From CALHVX01 sp964640725 (GTDB lineage Bacteria; Pseudomonadota; Gammaproteobacteria; Pseudomonadales; Azotimanducaceae), in assembly GCA_964640725.1 (NCBI GenBank), contig CAZXIJ010000021.1, positions 1 through 64,000 on the forward strand: 64,000 nucleotides of DNA, read 5' to 3'. The notes under the pieces were generated by a model. That model did no database searches. It was given only the letters and a program-made list of their open reading frames with translations, and had not been told where the DNA came from. The position numbers were made by a program, and so were the translations under genes. Positions 28,105-35,911 of the stretch are shown here, in pieces; within the stretch, counting starts at the first letter, position 1, and every line of letters begins with the position of its first letter.

Positions 28105-28515
28105 CTACCCGTCATCAACCTCCAGCAGCTCCCAAAGCAGCTGGTCCCGGCCCATGACGAAGGCGATCCTGCGGCCCTGGAATGCAACTGCAGGCTTGGG
28201 GTCGCTGACGACGAACTGTCCGTTCGCCTGGCACTGCGCGAGTTGGTGTTCCAGGTCGTCGGTCGTCAGGCATACATGATGCCAGATTCCGGCGCGCTTC
28301 TTGAGCTCTTTGGCCATGCGCGAATCCGGGTTCGTCGGTTGAACCAGTTCGATCCTTCCGCCCTGAAGCCCTACGAAGGCGACCCGAGCTTCCTGAAGCG
28401 GATCGAGAAAAATTTCGCCGTACCCGCCCCTTAGCAAATGCGAAAAGTGCTCGTCGTAGTGTTGCTCAATATCTCTGACCAAGACGCCGTAGTGATCAAT
28501 GCCGATGATGCTCAT
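28105..28515 (-). CDS. VOC-superfamily (glyoxalase/epimerase-like) protein
   Basis: 136 residues with two beta-alpha-beta-beta-beta modules of the vicinal-oxygen-chelate fold: IIGIDHYGVLVRDIE (His metal ligand at the start), GRIELVQP (Glu ligand), WHHVCLTTDDLE (second His) and LLWELLEV (last Glu). The pattern resembles methylmalonyl-CoA epimerase or glyoxalase enzymes, but the substrate is unknown. It is the last gene of the minus-strand FkbH-ACP-SGNH-MBOAT operon and abuts the methyltransferase gene directly. It may act on the acyl group or on a sugar precursor. Confidence 0.8.
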   Translation of the reverse strand: MSIIGIDHYGVLVRDIEQHYDEHFSHLLRGGYGEIFLDPLQEARVAFVGLQGGRIELVQPTNPDSRMAKELKKRAGIWHHVCLTTDDLEHQLAQCQANGQFVVSDPKPAVAFQGRRIAFVMGRDQLLWELLEVDDG

Positions 28516-29430
28516 TCAGGTCCTGCGGGTTGCCAGAATCGAGACGGAGATTGTTGCCTGCATTCGTTTGGCGCGCTCAAGGGTAAAGCCTGTTACTGGA
28601 TGTTCGACGACATCGGATATCTCGAACCCTGCCTGTTCCACTTGCGTGACGATTGCCTGGGCTTCTTGGTACAGGTAGATGTGGTCAATGGCGGGACAGT
28701 TCAGCGGGATGTTCACGAATATCTTGGCGCCAGGGGGCATGCCCTGGCCGATCGCTTGCAAAATTGCGCCCGGATCCTCGGTGTGCTCCAGCACTTCGCT
28801 GATCGTCACGGCGTCAACGGTAACTCCGCTTTCGGCGAAATGGTTCGCATCCTGCAGGGCAAGGCTGAAGCTGTCCGGCGCATGTCCCAGGGCGAGCAGA
28901 TTTGCGTGGGTCTCGTCCAGGGAGGATTGGCTCAGGTCCCAGCCGTGGCAGCTGCTCAGCTTTTGGCTTTGCAACGCCTGATGCATAAAGAGGCCGTGTC
29001 CGGGGCCAATCTCCAGGTGCGCGGTGCCTTCGTTCAGGGTCGACAGAAACGCCTGGTAGTGGCGGCTGACGCCGACGTGGTTACTCCATAGCGCCTGCGA
29101 CAACAGCAATCCGCGCATATAGGTGCGCATGTAGTCAGGATTGTGATAAACGAAGTCTGCCACTTCCTTGTACGTTGAGTGACGATACCTCTTGTTTCTT
29201 CGGAAAAAGAACTCTTCGTCGTTGATGTTGCCGCACATCGCCTTGTAGTCAGCAGCGTAGCTGTGTGAATCGGGGGCAATGATTGTCCAGACCGCTTGAG
29301 CTGCCAGCTGCGCGGCGGCCAGGCCGTCATCGTCCAGGGAGAGCACCCCGCGATCGATGAATTTGCGGTGCTCCGGCCATGCTTCGATCACACAGCCGAT
29401 CAGTCGCTTCAGGTCGTCTTCTACATTCAT
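28516..29430 (-). CDS. Class I SAM-dependent methyltransferase
   Basis: 304 residues. After an N-terminal helical extension (about 1-130) comes a class I methyltransferase core: HLEIGPGHGLF (SAM motif I), WDLSQSSLDE and the motif-IV-like ISEVLEHTEDPGAIL. It lies between the MBOAT gene (1 nt after its stop) and the VOC gene. In this context an O-methyltransferase acting on the transferred acyl group or on a glycan sugar is plausible. The target cannot be told from sequence. Confidence 0.85.
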   Translation of the reverse strand: MNVEDDLKRLIGCVIEAWPEHRKFIDRGVLSLDDDGLAAAQLAAQAVWTIIAPDSHSYAADYKAMCGNINDEEFFFRRNKRYRHSTYKEVADFVYHNPDYMRTYMRGLLLSQALWSNHVGVSRHYQAFLSTLNEGTAHLEIGPGHGLFMHQALQSQKLSSCHGWDLSQSSLDETHANLLALGHAPDSFSLALQDANHFAESGVTVDAVTISEVLEHTEDPGAILQAIGQGMPPGAKIFVNIPLNCPAIDHIYLYQEAQAIVTQVEQAGFEISDVVEHPVTGFTLERAKRMQATISVSILATRRT

Positions 29431-29431
29431 T

Positions 29432-30649
29432 TCAAAAGTACAGGACCGAGAAGATTCGTTCTATCCGTTCCGGTGAGTTTGCGAACACCAGAAAGGAAAG
29501 CGAAACATAGGTAAAGGTAAGCACCCTTGCGGATGCGGTGATAAGGCCGTTGCTCATGTAGCGCTTGTAGCCTGCTGGGCCGAGCCGGCGCTTTAGGAGC
29601 ACGCCGTAGCCATGAGTCACTGAGACTGCGAAGGCGTGAATCAAGCCGAAGTAGAGGAACTGTTCCTGCCGGCCATGCCAGATGCCGATAAGAATGAAAA
29701 TTACGAACAGCGAGAAGGCCACAACGTAGTTGAGGTATCGCGCTCCCACCAGCCGGACCAGGCTTTTGCTCATCGGCGTGAACACGATGTCTCGCATGTA
29801 CCGGTTGAGCGTGATGTGCCATCGGTTCCAGAAATCCTGGACGTTTCTCGACTTAAAGGGATTGTCGAAATTCTCGTCGACACGGATGCCCAAGAGTCCT
29901 GCCAGACCGATGGCAACGTCGCAGAAGCCGGAAAAGTTGAAGTACAGAAACAGGTAGTAGCCCACACAGGCAACGACCAGCTCGTACCAGTGGTGAGTGC
30001 TGCCGTCCATCAGCAAAGAGTCGAAGGTGAACTGGCTGAATACGTTGGCCAGAAACACGAACTTCACAGCGCCGACGGATAACCGCACCAGCGAATCCAG
30101 CCAGGGTTGTTGGGGTTCTTTAGGGCCGCCGTAGCTGTCAAGAAAGGCTGAGAGCCTGCTGATGGGACCCACGAACAGCGTCGGCAGGAAGAATGCGTAA
30201 GACAGGTACTGAAAGGCGTTCGGCCGGTCTGCGACGCCGTTGCGAATCTCGACAGACGCATAGGATAGGCGGAACGCCATATAGGAAAGGCCGACCATGC
30301 CCAGAAACACCGGGCCGACCCCGCCGGCGCTGCTCAGCCCAAGCGCCTTGTAGGTCTGGTCTGGCAGATATTTGAGGGAAAGCAACACGAGAACCGGAAA
30401 GACAATCGCGATCCACCCGGATCCGACACGTAACAGCCTTCTGGTCGTTAGCGTGTACTGCAGCAAAACGAGGAGTACGTAGCTGCCCAGCAACCAGTAG
30501 CTCTGGCCCCAGGAGAAGAGATAGCCTACCGCCGATATGTTCAGGATCGCGAACAGCATATCGCGCGGAAGCGCGCGGGGAAGCAGGAGCACGCTCTTGG
30601 CAAGCAGCAAGTAGCCCAGCGCAATCAGAGGTGAGTCAAACAGCTCCAA
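29432..30649 (-). CDS. MBOAT-family membrane O-acyltransferase (DltB/AlgI-like)
   Basis: 405 residues, about ten to eleven transmembrane segments. The family's catalytic region is intact: FWNRWHITLNRYMRDIVF and the invariant His in LIGIWHG (His325). PTLFVGPISRL and NFSGFCDVAIGLAGLLGI are typical of DltB/AlgI/PatA proteins, which move acyl groups from a cytoplasmic donor across the inner membrane. The start is TTG 30647-30649, 3 nt after the stop of the microprotein gene. With an acyl carrier protein and a DltD-like SGNH protein in the same operon it should use an ACP-bound donor, like DltB with DltC. Confidence 0.92.
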   Translation of the reverse strand: MELFDSPLIALGYLLLAKSVLLLPRALPRDMLFAILNISAVGYLFSWGQSYWLLGSYVLLVLLQYTLTTRRLLRVGSGWIAIVFPVLVLLSLKYLPDQTYKALGLSSAGGVGPVFLGMVGLSYMAFRLSYASVEIRNGVADRPNAFQYLSYAFFLPTLFVGPISRLSAFLDSYGGPKEPQQPWLDSLVRLSVGAVKFVFLANVFSQFTFDSLLMDGSTHHWYELVVACVGYYLFLYFNFSGFCDVAIGLAGLLGIRVDENFDNPFKSRNVQDFWNRWHITLNRYMRDIVFTPMSKSLVRLVGARYLNYVVAFSLFVIFILIGIWHGRQEQFLYFGLIHAFAVSVTHGYGVLLKRRLGPAGYKRYMSNGLITASARVLTFTYVSLSFLVFANSPERIERIFSVLYF

Positions 30650-30652
30650 GCT

Positions 30653-30769
30653 CTAGAAGCCTTGGTAGACGAGGTTTGATTGCAGGGATGTTTCCGGAAC
30701 AGCCAGGGCCAACGCGGTGAGCGCGAGGCACAAGGCTGCCAGGAGCAGCTTTCGAGCGCTATCTTTCAC
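30653..30769 (-). CDS. 38-residue single-pass membrane microprotein with C-terminal YQGF (DltX-like)
   Basis: Read codon by codon from the sequence: GTG start at 30767-30769, TAG stop at 30653-30655. The start overlaps the 3' end of the SGNH gene by 11 nt and is preceded by GGGAG at 7 nt. The N-terminus is basic (KDSARK), then one hydrophobic helix of about 17 residues (LLLAALCLALTALALAV), and an 18-residue tail ending in LVYQGF. Size, topology, position between a DltD-like gene and an MBOAT gene, and a terminal aromatic Tyr-x-x-Phe motif all match DltX of Gram-positive dlt operons. There the C-terminal Tyr motif has been proposed to carry the acyl group between DltB and DltD. Too short for routine gene callers. 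Coding status is inferred. Confidence 0.7.
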   Translation of the reverse strand: MKDSARKLLLAALCLALTALALAVPETSLQSNLVYQGF

Positions 30770-31787
30770 GAGCCAGCTCCCAGAAGACCGGAGCGAGCAC
30801 TTCTGTGTGGTAGGTGCTCCCGTTGGTGTTGAAGTGGTTTTCGTTGTAGTAGAGCATCTCGATGTCTTCTTCGCTCATGCCTGCAAAGAACGCTTTGGGG
30901 GAGACTGCGACCAGCGGTACCTCGTAGTCTGAGAGGGACGCCTTGGGTATCCGAACCAAGGGCTTTGCGCGATTTCGGTCTTTCCAGATGGGCACTGAGA
31001 CAACCACCGGCAACGCGCCATGGGCCTTGATCAGCTCGATGGTCGCGCGGAAGTAGGCACGCTGTGAGACGGACTGCACGTTGCCGAAATCGACCGCGTC
31101 AATGTCGCTGCCCTCATGGAGATTTCTGTCTATCGATCGTTGCGCGTCGTACGGGCTGGCGATCTCTCGCGCGACGAAGGGTTGCTTGTTCCATCCGTCG
31201 GAGCGTACCCAGGAGCCGTTGAAGGCGTTGGTGTTTCTTGCGTCCCGCGGCCTGCGGGCTGGCTTGATCATCGAGTAAATCTGCAGCGGGGCGCCCAGCA
31301 TGGCCAGGCCGTAGCTGCGAAGCATTTCTTTGGCGGGCAGGGTGTGCCACACCTCGCTGTGGTCTTTCATCGAAGCCAATCGATGAAACAAGGGGTGCAC
31401 GTATTGCTGGATTCGGTTTGGGCTGGACAGCACCACAACCTTGACGTCTCGATTCTCGAGAAGGTCTGCGACCATCATGTACACCAGGTCTTCTCCAGGA
31501 TGGTTGGCCCCGAGCATAATGACCTGAGGCTCGGCTGCCCCCCTGGCTGTAAAGTAGTCCTGCATCTGCCGGGCGTTTACGCCGACCCAGAGTGACGACA
31601 GCCCAACGAAGGCGACGTCGACTGCGCCTTGATTCTTGAAAATGTTCAGATAGTGCGAGAGCTCGATGCTGCGTCGTCCATCGATCGCACGATAGACCTC
31701 TTCGCGATCGTACTGCGGCAGGTAGCTAACGAGTGGGCTGAGGGTCAGCACCGCTACCAAACCGATTAGGAAAGGGCTGTTTTTCAC
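30759..31787 (-). CDS. DltD-like SGNH-fold exported protein
   Basis: 342 residues, GTG start. One N-terminal membrane anchor (about residues 5-23) precedes an extracytoplasmic domain. VAFVGLSSLWVGVNARQM holds the candidate nucleophile (Ser64/Ser65), VIMLGANHPG follows as an SGNH block, and near the C-terminus YYNENHFNTNGS supplies the catalytic His318, with Asn315 where many SGNH enzymes have Asp. Topology and the N/D-x-x-H end are shared with DltD, AlgJ/AlgX and PatB, which complete acyl transfer to a polymer outside the membrane. It lies between the ACP gene and the microprotein gene. The substituted acidic residue means activity should be tested. Confidence 0.75.
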   Translation of the reverse strand: MKNSPFLIGLVAVLTLSPLVSYLPQYDREEVYRAIDGRRSIELSHYLNIFKNQGAVDVAFVGLSSLWVGVNARQMQDYFTARGAAEPQVIMLGANHPGEDLVYMMVADLLENRDVKVVVLSSPNRIQQYVHPLFHRLASMKDHSEVWHTLPAKEMLRSYGLAMLGAPLQIYSMIKPARRPRDARNTNAFNGSWVRSDGWNKQPFVAREIASPYDAQRSIDRNLHEGSDIDAVDFGNVQSVSQRAYFRATIELIKAHGALPVVVSVPIWKDRNRAKPLVRIPKASLSDYEVPLVAVSPKAFFAGMSEEDIEMLYYNENHFNTNGSTYHTEVLAPVFWELARER

Positions 31788-31802
31788 GGGGGCGCGGGCG
31801 AG

Positions 31803-32039
31803 TCAGGCGCTGCTACTCTTTTCATCGATCGCTGCGCAAAGGTCGCCAACGTTTTTGTAGGTCTCGACTTCGCCGGTCGAAAAGCGGATGTTGAATTGCT
31901 CTTCAATCATCACGATAAGCGCGACATTGGTCAGGGAGTCCCATTCCTCGATGTCATCTGCGGTGGTTTCGTTCGCGAGCGTCGGAACTTCCAGGAAGAC
32001 CTCTTTGAACAGCGCTTCCAATTTTTGAATGGTTTCCAA
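31803..32039 (-). CDS. Acyl carrier protein
   Basis: A 78-residue acidic four-helix carrier. The phosphopantetheine site is Ser35 in EEWDSLTNVAL. It has the normal ACP spacing with LIVMIEEQFNIRF following. TTG start with AGGA 7 nt upstream. It lies in the same reading frame as the FkbH gene before it, separated only by TAG and three codons. It is the DltC equivalent of this operon; FkbH-type proteins load such dedicated ACPs with a glyceryl group. Confidence 0.92.
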   Translation of the reverse strand: METIQKLEALFKEVFLEVPTLANETTADDIEEWDSLTNVALIVMIEEQFNIRFSTGEVETYKNVGDLCAAIDEKSSSA

Positions 32040-32048
32040 TGTATGTTC

Positions 32049-33884
32049 CTAGGTGAGCGAGATATGAGTGGCGAATTCGGAGAACCCGTCGATGTTCAAT
32101 CGATAGTCTTTCCGCTCTTCGCTGCTGGCGGTCAGTTCGAAGCCCAGGTCATCCAGCAGGTCTTTCACTAACCCGTTCTTTGCTGTTTTGACCCATGAAG
32201 CAAGCAAGGTGTGGGCGCCCTCTTTGCGAGCGATCTGTACCAGAGCGTTGAGCATGAGCTTCTCGACGTCTCTTTTCAGAACTCGACAGCTCATGACCAG
32301 GGTCTCCAGCGTCATCTGTTCGTTCTCGACGTGAGCGATTGCGATGCAGACCAGCCCGTGCTCGCCGAATTTGTCCCCCAGGCGGATCGTTAGGGTTCTC
32401 GCTGTGTGCTCGGAGCACAGGGCTAGCACTTCCGCTTCGGTTCGCCGAATCGTCGTCAGGTTGAATTGATTGCTCTTGTTCAGCAGCTGAGAGACCCGGG
32501 CCACGGTCTGCGAGTTGATCTTCTCGCAGCGCGCGTACATTTCGAGCGATGCCAGATATTCGTCGTAGTTGCTGACCGATTTTGCAAGGGATCGGCGTTG
32601 GTCTTCGACTTTGTACTGTCTGGTTTTTTCCAGATCTTCCTGGGACACGCTGGATTTGAACAGCACGGGATTGTTTGCCAGGCCCGTTAGCGTCTCGATC
32701 GGATCCGGCGATGCCAGAATGGTCTCCACGGCTGGCAAGAACTGCTCTACGATCTCGATCTCTGCGGGGTTATCGTCCAGGAATACAAAGCTGTCCAGAC
32801 CAAGGTTCAGCTCCTCGGCAATCTGCGCGATATTGTCAGCCTTTGGCTCCCAGTTGACCTTGAAAGAAACGATGTCCTCCTCTCGGAGAACCATCTCCTC
32901 ATGGGAGCGAAAGACCTCGAGCACGTTCGCCTCGTCGTTCTTGCTGCAAACGGCGAGAAGGAAGCCTGTCCTGCGGAGATCTCTAAGGAATCGCTGCAAT
33001 TCTGCGTAACCTTTTGGCCGGCCGGGGGTTAAGCCGACCTCGATGCCCTCCAGGCCATCGTCTCCGACGACCCCGCCCCAGAGGGTGTTGTCGCAGTCGA
33101 GCACGATGACTTTTTTGTCAGCGGACGCGAGGCGGCAGGCCTCCATGACAAACCTTGAGGCAACCCGAGGCACGAAATCCAGGTGGTAGGGCAATCTGCT
33201 TTCGCACCACTGGCGATAGTCGATGGCACTGTTCAGCCCGATTTTCATGGCCTCGAAGCAGACGTCCAGTACGTGAATGCCCGCACCGGCTTCTCGTTCG
33301 AGGGTTTCGTTCCATCGCTGGGCAACGCGCCAGTTTGATCCCGCGAAGGAGCGCCGGGTCGTGCCCGGGCTGTCTGCACCTTTCGGCACGGCATTGGTCA
33401 GGAAAACCGCGCACCCCGCCGCGGCAAGAGGGGCGAGCAGAGACAACAGGAAAGCAACGCTTTCGTCGACCAGTGCCGGGAGTTGGTCTGGATGCTCGGC
33501 CTGATCGGCCAGCTTCCACAGCTCGAGGCTGTCGACAACGAAGAGCAGACAGTCTGGGTTCTGCGCACGGATGGGCGATTCGGGGTCCATCAGGTCGGAG
33601 ACGTAGGAGTCAAACCCGCCAACGGTAACGCTTGCTTGTCGGCCCTGTGTTGCGAAGCCCAGTTCGAGGACATCCTGAAAGTGAGACAGGGTCCCGGACC
33701 CGGTCAGGCTGACGGCCAGTTCCCCGGTTTGCTCGATTTCAATGCCAGCGGCATGCTTTTTCCAAAGAGCGCCAAGACGCCTTGCTTCCAGGTAGCTAGT
33801 TAAGCCCCGATAGGCACCCTGGATGTCAGCTGGACGAATGGCTTCGCCATTTTCCGCCATAGACCTGAGTTGAGCGACGTCCAT
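32049..33884 (-). CDS. FkbH-type HAD-IIIC protein (putative glyceryl-ACP synthase)
   Basis: 611 residues. An N-terminal SGNH-like region (about 1-240) precedes a HAD-IIIC domain with VIVLDCDNTLWGGVVGDDG (nucleophile Asp263, Asp265) and FVFLDDNPAE. A GNAT-like C-terminal domain (about 440-600) follows. FkbH family members take 1,3-bisphosphoglycerate, dephosphorylate it and load glyceryl onto an ACP thiol, usually for polyketide extender units. No polyketide synthase is present here. Instead an ACP, a DltD-like protein and an MBOAT follow in the same operon, so the glyceryl group is likely exported to a glycan. It is the promoter-proximal gene of the operon. Confidence 0.88.
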   Translation of the reverse strand: MDVAQLRSMAENGEAIRPADIQGAYRGLTSYLEARRLGALWKKHAAGIEIEQTGELAVSLTGSGTLSHFQDVLELGFATQGRQASVTVGGFDSYVSDLMDPESPIRAQNPDCLLFVVDSLELWKLADQAEHPDQLPALVDESVAFLLSLLAPLAAAGCAVFLTNAVPKGADSPGTTRRSFAGSNWRVAQRWNETLEREAGAGIHVLDVCFEAMKIGLNSAIDYRQWCESRLPYHLDFVPRVASRFVMEACRLASADKKVIVLDCDNTLWGGVVGDDGLEGIEVGLTPGRPKGYAELQRFLRDLRRTGFLLAVCSKNDEANVLEVFRSHEEMVLREEDIVSFKVNWEPKADNIAQIAEELNLGLDSFVFLDDNPAEIEIVEQFLPAVETILASPDPIETLTGLANNPVLFKSSVSQEDLEKTRQYKVEDQRRSLAKSVSNYDEYLASLEMYARCEKINSQTVARVSQLLNKSNQFNLTTIRRTEAEVLALCSEHTARTLTIRLGDKFGEHGLVCIAIAHVENEQMTLETLVMSCRVLKRDVEKLMLNALVQIARKEGAHTLLASWVKTAKNGLVKDLLDDLGFELTASSEERKDYRLNIDGFSEFATHISLT

Positions 33885-33984
33885 TTGCAGCTGTTGCGGG
33901 GGTAGATCGCGGAAGTATAGGTGGTGAATTTGACTAGTTCTAGCTAGGTTTGAATCGAGCGTTTACAATCGGCGCGCGTCGAAG
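33885..33984. promoter_or_regulatory. Divergent promoter region between the FkbH operon and an FkbM gene
   Basis: 100 nt, AT-rich for this genome. On the minus strand a TATACT (complement of 33914-33919) lies about 30 nt before the FkbH ATG, with only a weak -35. On the plus strand TACAAT (33963-33968) lies 17 nt before the FkbM ATG. An imperfect palindrome around CTAGTTCTAGCTAG (33934-33947) lies between them. All are predictions by eye. Confidence 0.4.
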
Positions 33985-34773
33985 ATGTCTGGCACCCTCA
34001 ATTCTGCAACGGAAGCAGGCCGCATGACTACGGACTCCAACCAGCCTCCTATCTCTGAGAATTTCATCAACGAGGCGTACCAAACGCGCCTGCTGCTTCG
34101 CGAAACGAAGCCGTTGAACCGCAAGCGCGTGGCACTGAATATCGGCGCGTTTACGGCTCAAGAGGTCATCCCCCTGGCTAGCGAAGGCTGGGACCTGCAC
34201 ATATTCGAAGCGAATCCGGAAAACTACGCGAAGCTGGTCGAGAACGTCGGCCGGTCCAAGCACCAGTCGAATATCCATACCTACAACATGGCCATTGCTC
34301 TGGGAGACGAGACCAGCACGACCTTTTACGTGAGCAATCAGTTCCCCGGGATCGGGTCGCTTCGCAAATGGCACGAGACGCACGAACCGATAGAAGTGCC
34401 CGCGATTTCGCTGCCGAATTTCTGCCGCAGCAACGGGATATCAGCGATCGACTACGTGCTGATCGATGCAGAGACGATGGATCTGCCAATCATGATGAGC
34501 CACGACTGGCAGAACGTACCGGTGGGCGCCTGCACCATCGAATACGGTCAGGTAACGGTCGAAGAAATCTACGATGCCATCATGGACAAGTGTCCGCGCT
34601 ACAAGAACCAGATTTTTGAGTACCACCGATTTGGCAATAACCGGTTCTGGAAGCCGGGGCAGACTGGCGGCCTGCGATGTGTGCTTCAAAGCGACATGGC
34701 ATCCAGGCGGGAGCGCGAAGACGCTGGTCAGTACCGAGGCATGACTGGCAACATACTTTTCTACATGGAGTAG
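33985..34773 (+). CDS. FkbM-family methyltransferase
   Basis: 262 residues from ATG 33985; ATG 34024 (MTTDSNQP) is also possible and has a GGAAG nearby. A class I SAM fold with LNIGAFTAQEVIPLASEGWD (motif I, here Asn-Ile-Gly), HIFEANPENY, and the FkbM-like IDYVLIDAETMDLPIM. FkbM proteins O-methylate sugars or polyketides. It is divergent from the FkbH operon and convergent with a DUF115 gene. Methylation of a terminal residue is a common chain-length cap in ABC-exported O-antigens, a possible role here. Confidence 0.82.
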   Translation: MSGTLNSATEAGRMTTDSNQPPISENFINEAYQTRLLLRETKPLNRKRVALNIGAFTAQEVIPLASEGWDLHIFEANPENYAKLVENVGRSKHQSNIHTYNMAIALGDETSTTFYVSNQFPGIGSLRKWHETHEPIEVPAISLPNFCRSNGISAIDYVLIDAETMDLPIMMSHDWQNVPVGACTIEYGQVTVEEIYDAIMDKCPRYKNQIFEYHRFGNNRFWKPGQTGGLRCVLQSDMASRREREDAGQYRGMTGNILFYME

Positions 34774-34791
34774 AGGACGGCCAACTCCTGG

Positions 34792-35658
34792 CTAAGCGTA
34801 GGGCTCGTTGATGGCGTCGGCCAGAGACCGTCGTGGGAACACTTCCAGAGCGCCACCCGCTGTGGCATTCACGATTTGGCGCTTGTCGTCGCGCCAGAAC
34901 TTGTCAGCCTTGCGGTAGGCCACCTCCATCCGCTCCACCATGGGCAGGTGCCATCTTTTGCCCTGGCCAAAGTAAGTGTTGTCGAAGTGATTCGGGTCGG
35001 AGCCGGTCGACATGATTTGCGTGCCGCTGACCTCGGCATCGTCGGGTACGACATAGTGATGATCGAAGCCAACCAGGATCAGGCGTCGAAAGCCCATGTA
35101 GTAGGCCAGCTGCATCGCCAGGTACGATACCGTGCCGCCGCAATACAGGATTCGACCTGCGTTCGAAGACCACAGGGGGAAGTTCTTAAAGTTGCCGTAG
35201 CTGACCGATACGTTCATCCACAGCGTGTTGGGGCTGTCGTCAATGGCGTAGCGGAGGTAGTTGCCGAAAAATTTGGTTGGCCCTCTGAGGTCCGCAATTT
35301 CCCTGGCGCGATCTTCAGCCACAAACACGTCTTCAACGAAGTAGTAGGTGGGCAAAAAACCCATTTCTTTCTCTTTCAGGTAGATCGCGTTGACGCCGAA
35401 GGTCGGGATCGACTTGATGAGATCGAAGTCAACGCTGTTCAGCGTTGGCCCGTTGCCGATCAGCACAGCAGTTTCGCCCTGGTGTCGGTTGTGGAAACTC
35501 CGGATCTTACGTTCGTTGGCAGTAAGCGGGGTGCCCCGAGAGAGAGCGAAATAGCGTGCTCGCCAGGAAAGCCGGGTCAGCGTTGAGGGGTCGTAAGAAT
35601 CAAGATATGGCGCTACCTTAGGGTCTTCGTACTGTCTCAGCTTCTCAGAGATCTTCAT
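34792..35658 (-). CDS. DUF115 / GT42-like protein, copy 2
   Basis: 288 residues. AVLIGNGPTLNSVDFDLI (residues 64-81), VNAIYL, YCGGTVSYLAMQLAYYMGF, LVGFDHHY, DPNHFDNTYFGQGKRWHLP and NATAGGALEVFP align by eye with copy 1 (24078) and copy 3 (42406), including the putative catalytic His of NHF. It is the only one of the three on the minus strand and stands alone, convergent with the FkbM gene. Probable glycosyltransferase using a CMP-sugar; specificity unknown. Confidence 0.8.
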   Translation of the reverse strand: MKISEKLRQYEDPKVAPYLDSYDPSTLTRLSWRARYFALSRGTPLTANERKIRSFHNRHQGETAVLIGNGPTLNSVDFDLIKSIPTFGVNAIYLKEKEMGFLPTYYFVEDVFVAEDRAREIADLRGPTKFFGNYLRYAIDDSPNTLWMNVSVSYGNFKNFPLWSSNAGRILYCGGTVSYLAMQLAYYMGFRRLILVGFDHHYVVPDDAEVSGTQIMSTGSDPNHFDNTYFGQGKRWHLPMVERMEVAYRKADKFWRDDKRQIVNATAGGALEVFPRRSLADAINEPYA

Positions 35659-35911
35659 CTGTAGGTAAAATACACCGACGAAAGTTGGGGGCGGTCAGAT
35701 TGGCTGCGGTTGAACCAGCTGTTCCCAGTGACAAAGAAGCAAACTGGATGATCGATCACACTTCCCGAGCCGAGGCGCACGGTAGCGAATTAGGAAACAC
35801 AGGGCAACACTTCGCTGTGGCCCGGCGTCCGGTCCTCTCAAGGTGTGCTCGAGCTTCGCTGATGGCGCATTCCGGAGGCGGCAAACGCGGCCTTGCGGCC
35901 GGCGGAGCACC

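Noticed and set aside
29432..31787. An alginate- or peptidoglycan-O-acetylation system
   Set aside because: MBOAT and SGNH proteins alone would fit, but the dedicated ACP and FkbH loader in the same operon argue for an ACP-borne acyl group and not an acetyl group. No alginate polymerase genes are present.
32049..33884. A polyketide or siderophore cluster marked by FkbH, ACP and FkbM
   Set aside because: No ketosynthase, acyltransferase or NRPS domain exists in the window; surrounding genes are glycan export and glycosyltransferases.
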